In this document: piece by piece, positions 17,891 to 25,281 of the stretch
Position numbering within the stretch: the stretch's first letter is position 1
How the letters are laid out: each line of letters begins with the position of its first letter
NCBI RefSeq assembly: GCF_900120385.1
Contig: NZ_LT635494.1
Coordinates: 1,176,423-1,240,422, forward strand
DNA length: 64,000 bases
Origin: Olsenella phocaeensis
GTDB taxonomy: Bacteria > Actinomycetota > Coriobacteriia > Coriobacteriales > Atopobiaceae
Reading direction: 5' to 3'
Position numbers and translations under genes: made by a program
Notes under the pieces: model-generated
What the model was told of the DNA's origin: nothing
The model's database searches: none
The model's input: the letters and a program-made list of their open reading frames with translations, nothing else

Positions 17891-18023
17891 GGCGTCCTCT
17901 TCTCTCCTAGACCCACAGGCCAATTGTAACGGATACTCACCACGGTCGCGCGACCACTGCACGATCGTTCGCTACCGCTACTCACAGACAGGCTCGTCAC
18001 TCAGATTCGCAGACACGCTCCTT

Positions 18024-18052
18024 CGTATAGGTACATTACTCGTTTGAACAAG
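18024..18052 (-). promoter_or_regulatory. malQ promoter with GntR operator
   Basis: On the minus strand TTGTTC (18046-18051) and TATACG (18024-18029) are separated by 16 bases. The dyad reading CTCGTTTGAACAAG on the plus strand (18039-18052) overlaps the -35 box. It matches the PTS operators at 13 of 14 positions. Start to promoter is about 130 bases. The gap 17891-18219 otherwise holds only this and the hairpin at 18133. Confidence 0.65.
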
Positions 18053-18132
18053 TTTGGCTCTTCGGTAGCTTGTGTGGGTGACCACCGACCGCTTTGACCA
18101 GCCCACGTGTAGGAAGCAGGTAGGATTGGCAG

Positions 18133-18156
18133 GAGCGGCCCCGTAAGGGGCCGCTC
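18133..18156. terminator. perfect 10-bp stem with GTAA loop
   Basis: GAGCGGCCCC (18133-18142) and GGGGCCGCTC (18147-18156) enclose a GTAA tetraloop. No U-tract follows on either strand. It may be a terminator or the edge of the neighbouring insertion-sequence debris. Confidence 0.5.
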
Positions 18157-18219
18157 GGCGCCCCTTTCCCGTAGGATTCCACTTCGCCAAAAGTATCCGG
18201 AGCAACGGGAGGCGGGCGC

Positions 18220-18653
18220 ATGGCGGAGACTCTACGGTATGTCCTCGCGCTTGCGAGGACCGTCGTGGAGGGCGTGACGACCGAGGGCGACGCGGTCGTC
18301 GTGTCGGCGGGGCCGCACGGGAGGGGGCGGCCGGGGGCGAGATCGGGCCCGTGGTCGCCGTCGAGAAGAAGGCGGGGCGCAGGCGCGCGGACGTCGTTGC
18401 CGCCGTGGCGCTGGGCATCGGAAACGGCCGCGTGGAGAGCATCAACAACAAGATCAAGGTGACGGTGCGCATGGGCCACGGGTTCCGCAACGCCGGCAAC
18501 CTCGTCGCGCTTCTCATGCTGCGCCGCTCCGATGGGCAGCCGGCACTTCCCTGGGAGGACCGCGGGGAGGAGAGGAGGAAGGTGGACGGGAGAAGGAGGA
18601 GGGACGGGGAACGCGACGGGAAGAGGAGGAGGAAGGTGGCAAGGGGCAACTAG
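18220..18653 (+). pseudogene. ISL3-family transposase remnant
   Basis: Two parts in different frames. The first (from ATG 18220, RYVLALARTVVEGVTTEGD) resembles the start of ISL3 transposases before the zinc-binding region. The second (18351-18653) has GNGRVESINNKIKV and then RMGHGFRNAGNLVALLMLRR, the conserved C-terminal end of that family. The central catalytic part is missing, so a large internal deletion joined the ends. The arginine/lysine-rich tail after LRRSD is probably not native. The stop TAG 18651-18653 sits right at the border with the MetE-like fragment. Confidence 0.72.
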
Positions 18654-18677
18654 ACGACCCCTAGGCCACGAGAACTA

Positions 18678-19145
18678 CCGAAGGCTCAGAAATACCTGCG
18701 CATCAACAACCTCGCCATCGAGGGTAAGCCAGATGACCTGGTCATCAACACCCACATCTGCCGCGGAAACTACCACTCTGACTACGCGTGCACGGGTCCC
18801 TACGACGCCGTGGCGCCCTACGTGTTTGCCCAGGAGAATGTCGATGCGCTCTACCTCGAGTACGACGACGAGCGCTCAGGCGGATTTGAGCCCCTGACCC
18901 AGGTGTCGCCGGACAAGAAGGTCGTGCTTGGGCTTATCACCACCAAAAGCCCCACCCTTGAGGACAAAGGCAGCGTGATCCGCCGCATCCGCGAGGCGGA
19001 GCAGTACGTTCCCCTCGATCGGCTCTACTTGAGTCCACAGTGTGGGTTTGCCTCTTGTGAGATAGGCAACAAGCTCACCGAAGACGAGCAGTGGGCCAAG
19101 CTTGCACTCGTCAAGGAGATTGCCGAGGAGGTCTGGGGCTGCTAG
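18678..19145 (+). pseudogene. cobalamin-independent methionine synthase-like (MetE/YxjG) 3' fragment
   Basis: The frame 18654-19145 is open and recognisable from about 18681. INTHICRGNYHSDY, LYLEYDDERSGGFEPL and RLYLSPQCGFAS match the C-terminal third of the YxjG/YxjH branch of MetE-like methyltransferases, including the zinc-ligand Cys regions HxCRGN and PQCGF. About two thirds of the protein is missing, lost at the junction with the ISL3 remnant. Translation could start at ATG 18810, but that product would lack the substrate site, so I call it a broken gene. Confidence 0.78.
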
Positions 19146-19203
19146 CCTTAGCACGCGCTGAGAGATGGCTGTAAGAGCTTTGGCGGTGTAACACGAGGCG
19201 AGA

Positions 19204-19303
19204 GGCGAGCCTCTCCCTCTCAGGAGGCGACTGCGCAGACGCGCAGGACTCGGCAGCATCGTTGGCACAGGCGATGTCGCGCCTGAGAGGGAGAGAGTCG
19301 CCC
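19204..19303. repeat. long imperfect inverted repeat with inner hairpin
   Basis: Bases 19204-19231 and 19276-19302 pair over about 27 positions with few mismatches (core CTCTCCCTCTCAGG against CCTGAGAGGGAGAG). The loop holds a second perfect hairpin, CTGCGC-AGAC-GCGCAG (19231-19246). It lies in the gene-free stretch 19146-19600, where I see no coding evidence. It could be a foldback element or a structured RNA. Confidence 0.6.
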
Positions 19304-19384
19304 TTGGAAGTGGTTTTCGAGAGTCACCTGGTCCGTGTCGCCTTGTCCGCCTATTACGAGCCTGACGAGCCTGAGATTCACGTT

Positions 19385-19413
19385 GCCCCTCGGAGATCCC
19401 GAGGGGCCTTTCA
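19385..19413 (+). terminator. rho-independent terminator-like hairpin
   Basis: GCCCCTCG pairs with CGAGGGGC over a short loop and is followed by CTTT on the plus strand. It lies about 240 bases past the MetE-like fragment. Confidence 0.5.
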
Positions 19414-19600
19414 TGAACGTCTGCGAACGTCGAGTGTCACGCCGCGCTCTATGCTGCACATGATGGCATTGCACGTCGTGCGTCGCCGCCAAGGGCATAG
19501 GCAGCTGCAAGGACCCTTTGGGCATTACGCACGCTCGCAACTCGGGGGCAGCGGTAGCCCTGCGGCTTCCTCGCAAAGTCCGCTTGGAAATCAGCTTTGC

Positions 19601-20284
19601 CTAGCACTCCTCGGCATGTATGACCTGCGTCTCGAACTCCATGGCCGGCATGCACTCCGACAGGTCAGCCTGAATTCTCCCGAGCGCATCTAGGCGCATC
19701 TCGACGGAGGTGTTTGCGTTCCCCTGTATGATAAAGACTGCATTTTGTGTCTCATCAGCAAACTTGTAGTTCTCTCCGTCACGAACGTCCAGCCATGCCA
19801 TGATTCCCTCTGTGTCACGGTAGACGTAATCCGTCTTGGCAACATGCTTTGCCTTGGACAGAATTGGAAGGAAGGTCCCCTCTTCCTTGTTGACGGTGAA
19901 CTCTATCTGTCCGTGAACCTTATCGAGATCGTGCCCGCCGATCGCCAGCAGCGAATGCAGTGACTCAACGTTGTAGATGTCGATAACGCTGTTGATGCGC
20001 GGTAGGGAGCCGCGATGCTGGACGTTTCGAATAAGCGCCGGAACAGTGGGGGGATTTCTCTTCACACTGCGCCCCACGCGCTGCAGCAGGTTCTTGTAGC
20101 CCTGGATAACGGGATGGCTCGATACCTCGTCGACATCGCACCTCAGCGCCCAGTCCTCCATCTTCCTCTGTTTCTTCAAAAATGAGTCAGATAACGTTGT
20201 CTGTGGATCTACGTTGCGCGCAATCCCAACCACAACGTGCTGTATCCCAAGCGCCGCCATGCTCTTGTCAATATGGAATCTCAT
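19601..20284 (-). CDS. B3/4 domain protein (PheRS beta-like editing domain)
   Basis: A 227-residue stand-alone B3/4 domain, the fold that edits mischarged tRNA in phenylalanyl-tRNA synthetase. Recognisable parts are VKRNPPTVPALIRNV, LPRINSVIDIYNVESL, AIGGHDLDKVHGQIEF and the late ADETQNAVFIIQGN segment, in family order and at usual length. The start ATG 20284 is preceded by GGAGG. Free-standing members may act as trans-editing or tRNA-binding proteins; the exact substrate is unknown. It lies among decayed genes but looks intact itself. Confidence 0.82.
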   Translation of the reverse strand: MRFHIDKSMAALGIQHVVVGIARNVDPQTTLSDSFLKKQRKMEDWALRCDVDEVSSHPVIQGYKNLLQRVGRSVKRNPPTVPALIRNVQHRGSLPRINSVIDIYNVESLHSLLAIGGHDLDKVHGQIEFTVNKEEGTFLPILSKAKHVAKTDYVYRDTEGIMAWLDVRDGENYKFADETQNAVFIIQGNANTSVEMRLDALGRIQADLSECMPAMEFETQVIHAEEC

Positions 20285-20594
20285 GGGAAACGTACCTCCA
20301 TGACTGTGGGCCGAGCCCTCACGTTACGTTTGGGGAACGGCCGTCTGACCGCACACCCACCTACCTTGGGCATCATAGCATCCTTGCTGGTCTCGGGGGG
20401 TGTTCGAGCGGACCGCATGTGCTGGAGGTGGATTGAGCTTAGGGTGGTAGAGCGCAGGGAACGGTACGGGTGACATCTGACGCCGCGATCGAGGGACGCC
20501 TCGAACAGGCGAGAAGAGACGCATGCGAGCCTGAGCCAGGCGAGCGCTGGAAGACGGAGGAGCGCGAAGCGCCCGCGTTCTAGGAAGGAAGAGC
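20285..20594. other. gene-free stretch
   Basis: About 310 bases between divergent genes. It should hold both promoters, but I cannot point to confident boxes. A small GCGC-GAA-GCGC hairpin lies near 20566-20576, and AGGAAGGAAG precedes the methyltransferase start. No coding evidence on either strand. Confidence 0.5.
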
Positions 20595-21023
20595 ATGACC
20601 GCCACGGAGGAGACCATCGGCTACTACGATGGCAACGCGAAGAAGTTCATAGCGGACACGGCGAACGTCGAGTTCGGCGCGCTGCAGAAGACGTTTGCGG
20701 ACATGCTGCCCGAGGGCGGCCGCATCCTGGACCTGGGCTGCGGCAGCGGACGCGACTCCCTGGCGTTCCTCAAGGCGGGCCTCGCGGTCGACGCAGTCGA
20801 CGGCAGCGCCGAGATGGTCAAGGCCGCAAGCGAGCTCACCGGCCTTAGAGTGGAACATGCGACATTCGCCGATTTCGAGCCCAAGGGCGGATACGACGGG
20901 ATCTGGGCCTGCAGCAGCCTGCTTCACGTGCCTGCTGCAGAACTGCCCGCCATCGTCGCCAAATACGCCGCCGCGCTCAAGCCGGGCGGCCGCGTATTTG
21001 GCGACGATTGCCGTTTCGGATAG
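20595..21023 (+). pseudogene. class I SAM-dependent methyltransferase, C-terminally truncated
   Basis: The 142-residue product has the SAM-binding motif ILDLGCGSGRDSLAFL, the acidic motif VDAVDGSAEMV and YDGIWACSSLLHVPA, as in class I methyltransferases. These usually continue for another 50-70 residues after ALKPGG. Here the frame ends nine residues past that motif (GGRVFGDDCRFG). The break coincides with an inverted copy of an upstream segment of the same gene (arms 20952-20968 and 20992-21008). The Rossmann core is almost whole, so residual function is not excluded, but I read it as truncated at the left border of the island region. Confidence 0.6.
20952..21008. repeat. 17-bp perfect inverted repeat at the methyltransferase truncation
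   Basis: ATCGTCGCCAAATACGC (20952-20968) is mirrored exactly by GCGTATTTGGCGACGAT (20992-21008) with a 23-base loop. The second arm replaces the expected coding sequence after KPGG, a pattern expected from template switching. Confidence 0.85.
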
Positions 21024-21161
21024 CCCGCCAAATATATCCTTGCAAACACCTATGGGAAACCGCCACCTAGATCAGGCAAGGCCTCCTCAGCCGCTCACGC
21101 TCGCGCAGGGCCTGGACATCGGCTGTCCCTCTATTCCCGGTGCCACCCTATGCCTCCGCGT

Positions 21162-21190
21162 TATAATGCTGCAAACGCATTTGTATTGCA
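21162..21190 (+). promoter_or_regulatory. promoter -10 and dyad before the island operon
   Basis: TATAAT (21162-21167) is a consensus -10. No good -35 lies 17 bases upstream. Immediately downstream TGCAA (21170-21174) and TTGCA (21186-21190) form a dyad that could be an operator for the small protein at 21212. It is the only strong promoter-like site ahead of the seven-gene operon. Confidence 0.45.
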
Positions 21191-21211
21191 TTTCGAGCGA
21201 TGGGAGCGCAG

Positions 21212-21424
21212 ATGCCTAGCAGCTACAAGGAGCTCATCAAGAGCAATCCCAACGAGACCGAGATCAGGAGCTTCCTGGTGAACGGCGACCAGGTCTCCGT
21301 GACCCTGCGCATCCCTGACACCCTGCGCGACGCTGCGAAAGAGGAGGCGGCCCTGCGGGGCATGAGCTTCTCCGCCTTCGTGCGCACGTGCATGATCGAA
21401 GAGCTCGCGAAGAAGGGGGCATAA
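21212..21424 (+). CDS. small RHH/CopG-like DNA-binding protein (probable)
   Basis: A 70-residue protein. VSVTLRIPDTLRDAAKEEAALRG followed by MSFSAFVRTCMIEEL has the shape of a ribbon-helix-helix protein: a short strand, then two helices, as in CopG and many antitoxins. ATG 21212 has GGGAG five bases before it; ATG 21200 is possible. It opens the restriction-helicase operon and is a plausible autoregulator. Its frame is the same as the helicase frame, separated only by a TAA and two Lys and one Pro codons. There is no partner toxin. Confidence 0.6.
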   Translation: MPSSYKELIKSNPNETEIRSFLVNGDQVSVTLRIPDTLRDAAKEEAALRGMSFSAFVRTCMIEELAKKGA

Positions 21425-21433
21425 AAAAAACCC

Positions 21434-24400
21434 ATGCAGCCAGACTTCTTCGACAACAGGGCGCGCATCGTCAAGGACGACCTTGTCGCCAATATAGCCG
21501 ACGGCGATCGCGTGGCGATAGCCGCGTCGGTGTTCTCCATGTACGCCTATCAGGAACTCGCCACCCAGCTTGAAGGCATCGACGAGCTGCGCTTCATCTT
21601 CACATCGCAGGCGTTCACCAAGCAGCGCCCAGCGCGCGAGAAGCGCGAGTTCTACATCCCGCGCCTTTCCCGCGAGCAGGGCCTTTGCGGCACCGACTTC
21701 GAGATCAAGCTGCGCAACGAGCTCACGCAGAAGGCCGTCGCGACCGAGTGCGCCGACTGGATCCGCCGCAAGGCGCGCTTCCGCTCCTTCGAGGGCGAGG
21801 GGCGCATGAGCGGTTTCATGGATATCGATAAGACGGGCGACAACGTGGCCTACATGCCCTTCGACGGCTTCACCACGCGCAAGCTCGGATGCGACAACTC
21901 CACGGACGTCCCCGACGTGACCATGCGCCTGGACGCCTCCCAGTCGCGCGCCCTGCTCAAGCAGTTCGACGACGCCTGGGGCTCGGGCGAGCTCCACGAC
22001 GTCACCGACGCCGTCATCGACGGCATCACGGCCATGTACCAGGAGAACGCGCCCGAGCTCATCTACTACATGGCGCTCTACCGCATATTCAGCGAGTTCC
22101 TGGACGACGTCTCCGAGGACGTGCTGCCCAACGAGGGGCTGGGCTTCCGCGAAAGCCTCATCTGGAACAAGCTCTACGACTTTCAGAAGGACGCGGCGCT
22201 CGCCATCATCAACAAGCTCGAGACCTACAACGGCTGCATCCTGGCCGATTCCGTTGGCCTGGGCAAGACGTTCACCGCGCTCGCCGTGATCAAGTACTAC
22301 GAGAGCCGCAACAAGGACGTGCTCGTGCTGTGCCCCAAGAAGCTGCGCGACAACTGGATCACCTACAACTCGAACGTCGTGAACAACCCCATCGCAGGCG
22401 ACCGCCTGCAGTACGACGTGCTCTACCACACCGACCTCTCGCGCACGCGCGGCACGTCGGAGACGGGCCTGCCGCTCGACCGCCTGAACTGGGGCGCGTA
22501 CGGGCTTGTCGTCATCGACGAGAGCCACAACTTCCGAAACGGCGGCGACTCGGCGTCGGAAGACAGGATGAACCGCTACCAGCTGCTCATGGAGAAGGTC
22601 ATCAAGCAGGGCGTGAAGACCAAGGTGCTGATGCTCTCCGCCACGCCCGTGAACAACCGCTTCCGTGACCTGCGCAACCAGCTCGCCCTGGCATACTGGG
22701 GCGACCCCACCGGCTGGTCTGAGAAGCTGCGCCTGGAGAACGACATCGAGACGGTGTTCCGCAACGCGCAGACCGTCTACGCCCGCTGGTCGAAGCTCCC
22801 CGCAGAACAGCGCACCACCAAGGCCCTCACCGATATGCTCGACTACGACTTCTTCGAGGTGCTCGACCAGGTGACCGTGGCGCGCAGCCGCAAGCACATC
22901 CAGCGCTACTACGACATGAGCGCCATCGGGCCCTTCCCGAAGCGCCTGCCGCCGATATCGAAGCGCCCCAAGCTCTCGACGCTGGCGAACGCGATCAACT
23001 ACCGCGAGATATACGAGGAGCTGGACTCCCTCGTGCTCGCCGTGTACATGCCGAGCTCGTACGTTCACCCCAGCAAGATGGAGAAGTACGCGAAGATGGG
23101 CGGCGGAGGCAACCTCACGCTGGGCGGCCGCGAGACGGGCGTGCGCCGCCTCATGACGACGAACCTGCTCAAGCGCCTGGAGAGCTCGGTGTGCTCGTTC
23201 CGTCTGACGCTCGAGCGCGTGCTGGCGGCCATGAACGCCGCCCTCGGGACCATAGACGACTACCGCAGGGGCTTGGCGTCGGGCGTCAGCGTGGCCGACG
23301 GCGACCTGCCGGGCGGGTTCGACTTCGACTCCGACGACGAGAGCGGCTTCGAGGTGGGCGGCGCCACGAAGATCCTTGTCGAGGACATGGACTGGATGAG
23401 CTGGGAGCGCGACATCGAGGCGGACGTCGCCGTCATCGAGGTCCTGATCTCGATGGTGCGCGACATCGACCCCGCCTACGACGCCAAGCTCATAGAGCTG
23501 TGCGAGCAGATCCGCGAGAAGTCGCAAGGCCCCATCAACCCGGGCAACCGCAAGGTGCTCGTGTTCACCGCGTTCTCCGACACGGCGGACTACCTCTACG
23601 AGAACGTCTCGGCATTCGCGAAACGAGAGCTCGGCCTCGAGTGCGCCAAGGTTACGGGCGACGGCTGCGCCTGCACGATAACGGCCGTGCCCCCGCATAT
23701 GCAGGAGGTGCTCGCCTGCTTCTCGCCCGCGTCGAAGGAGCGCGACGTGGTGGCGCCGCAGCTTACGGGCTGCGACGTGGACATCGTGGTCGCCACCGAC
23801 TGCATCTCGGAGGGCCAGAACCTCCAGGACTGCGACTACCTGATTAACTACGACATCCACTGGAACCCCGTGCGCATCGTGCAGCGCTTCGGCCGCGTGG
23901 ACCGCATCGGCTCGAAGAACGCCCGCATCCAGCTGGTGAACTACTGGCCCGACGTGGAGCTTGACGAGTACATCAAGCTCAAGGCGCGCGTCGAGGAGCG
24001 CATGCGCATCACCGTGATGACGTCCACCGGCGACGACGACTACATCAACGCCGACGAGACGGGAGACCTGGAGTATCGCCGCCAGCAGCTCGAGCAGATG
24101 CGCGACGAGGTCGTGGACCTGGAGGACGTCTCGGGCGGCGTGTCCATCACCGACCTGGGGCTCAACGAGTTCCGCATGGACTTGGTGGGCTACTACCGCG
24201 ACAACCCCGACATCGACCGGCTTCCGAGCGGCATCAACGCCGTGGTGGAGGGCGACGAGCCCGGCGTCATCTTCGTGCTGCGCAACGTCAACAGCAAGAT
24301 CGACCGCGATGGCGCAAACCACCTGCACCCGTTCTACGTGATTCGCATGGGGTCTGGCGGGTCCGTGGCTCATGGGCACCTGGATCCCAAGGCGGTGCTC

Positions 24401-24667
24401 GACGACATGCGCCTTTTGTGCCGCGGCAAGTCCGAGCCCGACATGGCACTCTGCCGCGCCTACAACCGCGAGACCAAGAACGGCCGCGACATGCGCCGCG
24501 AGGCGGGGCTCTTGCGCGACGCGGTGGCATCAATCGTGGACTCCAAGGAGGAGTCCGATGTCGACAGCTTCTTCGGTGACGGTACGACGGGCTTCCTGGA
24601 GAACGACATCGAGGGCCTCGACGACTTCGAGCTGGTGTGCTTTCTGGTGGTGAGGCCCAGATGCTAG
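21434..24667 (+). CDS. SNF2-type helicase with N-terminal PLD-like region
   Basis: A 1077-residue protein. Residues about 10-170 resemble the degenerate phospholipase D-like domain that precedes many helicases of this type, but I see no HxK catalytic motif. The motor has ILADSVGLGKT (motif I, about residue 270), VVIDESHNF (II, about 361), MLSATPVNN (III) and, in the second RecA domain, VLVFTAFSD and IVQRFGRVDRIGS (VI, about residue 817). These match HepA/RapA-like SNF2 translocases. It overlaps the DUF4391 gene by seven bases and is followed by type III mod and res genes, so a role in phage restriction is likely. The ribosome site is weak and separated from the start by an A8 run. Confidence 0.85.
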   Translation: MQPDFFDNRARIVKDDLVANIADGDRVAIAASVFSMYAYQELATQLEGIDELRFIFTSQAFTKQRPAREKREFYIPRLSREQGLCGTDFEIKLRNELTQKAVATECADWIRRKARFRSFEGEGRMSGFMDIDKTGDNVAYMPFDGFTTRKLGCDNSTDVPDVTMRLDASQSRALLKQFDDAWGSGELHDVTDAVIDGITAMYQENAPELIYYMALYRIFSEFLDDVSEDVLPNEGLGFRESLIWNKLYDFQKDAALAIINKLETYNGCILADSVGLGKTFTALAVIKYYESRNKDVLVLCPKKLRDNWITYNSNVVNNPIAGDRLQYDVLYHTDLSRTRGTSETGLPLDRLNWGAYGLVVIDESHNFRNGGDSASEDRMNRYQLLMEKVIKQGVKTKVLMLSATPVNNRFRDLRNQLALAYWGDPTGWSEKLRLENDIETVFRNAQTVYARWSKLPAEQRTTKALTDMLDYDFFEVLDQVTVARSRKHIQRYYDMSAIGPFPKRLPPISKRPKLSTLANAINYREIYEELDSLVLAVYMPSSYVHPSKMEKYAKMGGGGNLTLGGRETGVRRLMTTNLLKRLESSVCSFRLTLERVLAAMNAALGTIDDYRRGLASGVSVADGDLPGGFDFDSDDESGFEVGGATKILVEDMDWMSWERDIEADVAVIEVLISMVRDIDPAYDAKLIELCEQIREKSQGPINPGNRKVLVFTAFSDTADYLYENVSAFAKRELGLECAKVTGDGCACTITAVPPHMQEVLACFSPASKERDVVAPQLTGCDVDIVVATDCISEGQNLQDCDYLINYDIHWNPVRIVQRFGRVDRIGSKNARIQLVNYWPDVELDEYIKLKARVEERMRITVMTSTGDDDYINADETGDLEYRRQQLEQMRDEVVDLEDVSGGVSITDLGLNEFRMDLVGYYRDNPDIDRLPSGINAVVEGDEPGVIFVLRNVNSKIDRDGANHLHPFYVIRMGSGGSVAHGHLDPKAVLDDMRLLCRGKSEPDMALCRAYNRETKNGRDMRREAGLLRDAVASIVDSKEESDVDSFFGDGTTGFLENDIEGLDDFELVCFLVVRPRC

Positions 24668-25281
24668 GGCTTCCGAGCACGACTGAGGTGGGCCGCCGTA
24701 TACCCAAGGAGGCCTTCTACGGCCACCTGAAGGTGAGCGCCACGCTACGCCAGTCCTTCATCGACGACGTCGAGTGCTTCGTGGTCGCGAACTCCATAAA
24801 GACCTCTACGACCGGCATACCGGACGGCGAGCGCGTGCACGAGGTGCTTGTGGTGCAAGTGGCGCTCAAGGCGCGTCGCATCCCCGAAGAGGTGCTGGTC
24901 CTTGTGGCTCAGGCGAACCCCCACAAGCTGCTGTTCGTCTGCACCCGTGACGGCGAGGCGTGCCTTGCGGTGATACTCAAGAGGCTCGTCGTGGGGCTCT
25001 GGCGTTCTTTTGATGACCTCGCACTCGATGTGAACGCGTGCAGCATCGACGCGGTGTGGGACTCACTTGCGTCGCAGGTGGCCTATGGGGACGATGGCAG
25101 CAGCGCCGAAACCGTGGAGGAGCGTTTCGAGGCGGATTCAAGGCTCAAGGCGCTTCGAGATGAGCTAGCGCGCGTAGAGGCGCGCGGGCGCAAGGAGCGG
25201 CAAGTTGCGCGCAAGAATGCGCTGTTCGATAAGGTAAAGGAACTCAAGTGGCAGATTGCCGCCATAGAGGAAGGTAAATAG
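24661..25281 (+). CDS. DUF4391 protein
   Basis: A 206-residue protein of the DUF4391 type, identified from length, context and the pattern EVLVVQVALKARRIPEE followed by KLLFVCTRDGE. Its C-terminal 50 residues are a charged helix with heptad-like spacing (LRDELARVEARG, FDKVKELKWQIAAIEE), likely a coiled coil. The biochemical role is unknown; it recurs, as I remember, beside SNF2 helicases and type III mod genes. It starts at ATG 24661 inside the helicase stop region and its stop abuts the mod ATG, so all three are translationally coupled and probably form one complex or pathway. Confidence 0.7.
   Translation: MLGLPSTTEVGRRIPKEAFYGHLKVSATLRQSFIDDVECFVVANSIKTSTTGIPDGERVHEVLVVQVALKARRIPEEVLVLVAQANPHKLLFVCTRDGEACLAVILKRLVVGLWRSFDDLALDVNACSIDAVWDSLASQVAYGDDGSSAETVEERFEADSRLKALRDELARVEARGRKERQVARKNALFDKVKELKWQIAAIEEGK

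Noticed and set aside
19460-19600. short minus-strand frame before the B3/4 stop
   Set aside because: Composition is Ala/Arg/Gly-rich with no domain and no start context.
21161-24379. 1072-codon minus-strand open frame
   Set aside because: It lies opposite the helicase gene, has a shadow-like composition and no motif, while the plus strand carries complete helicase motifs.
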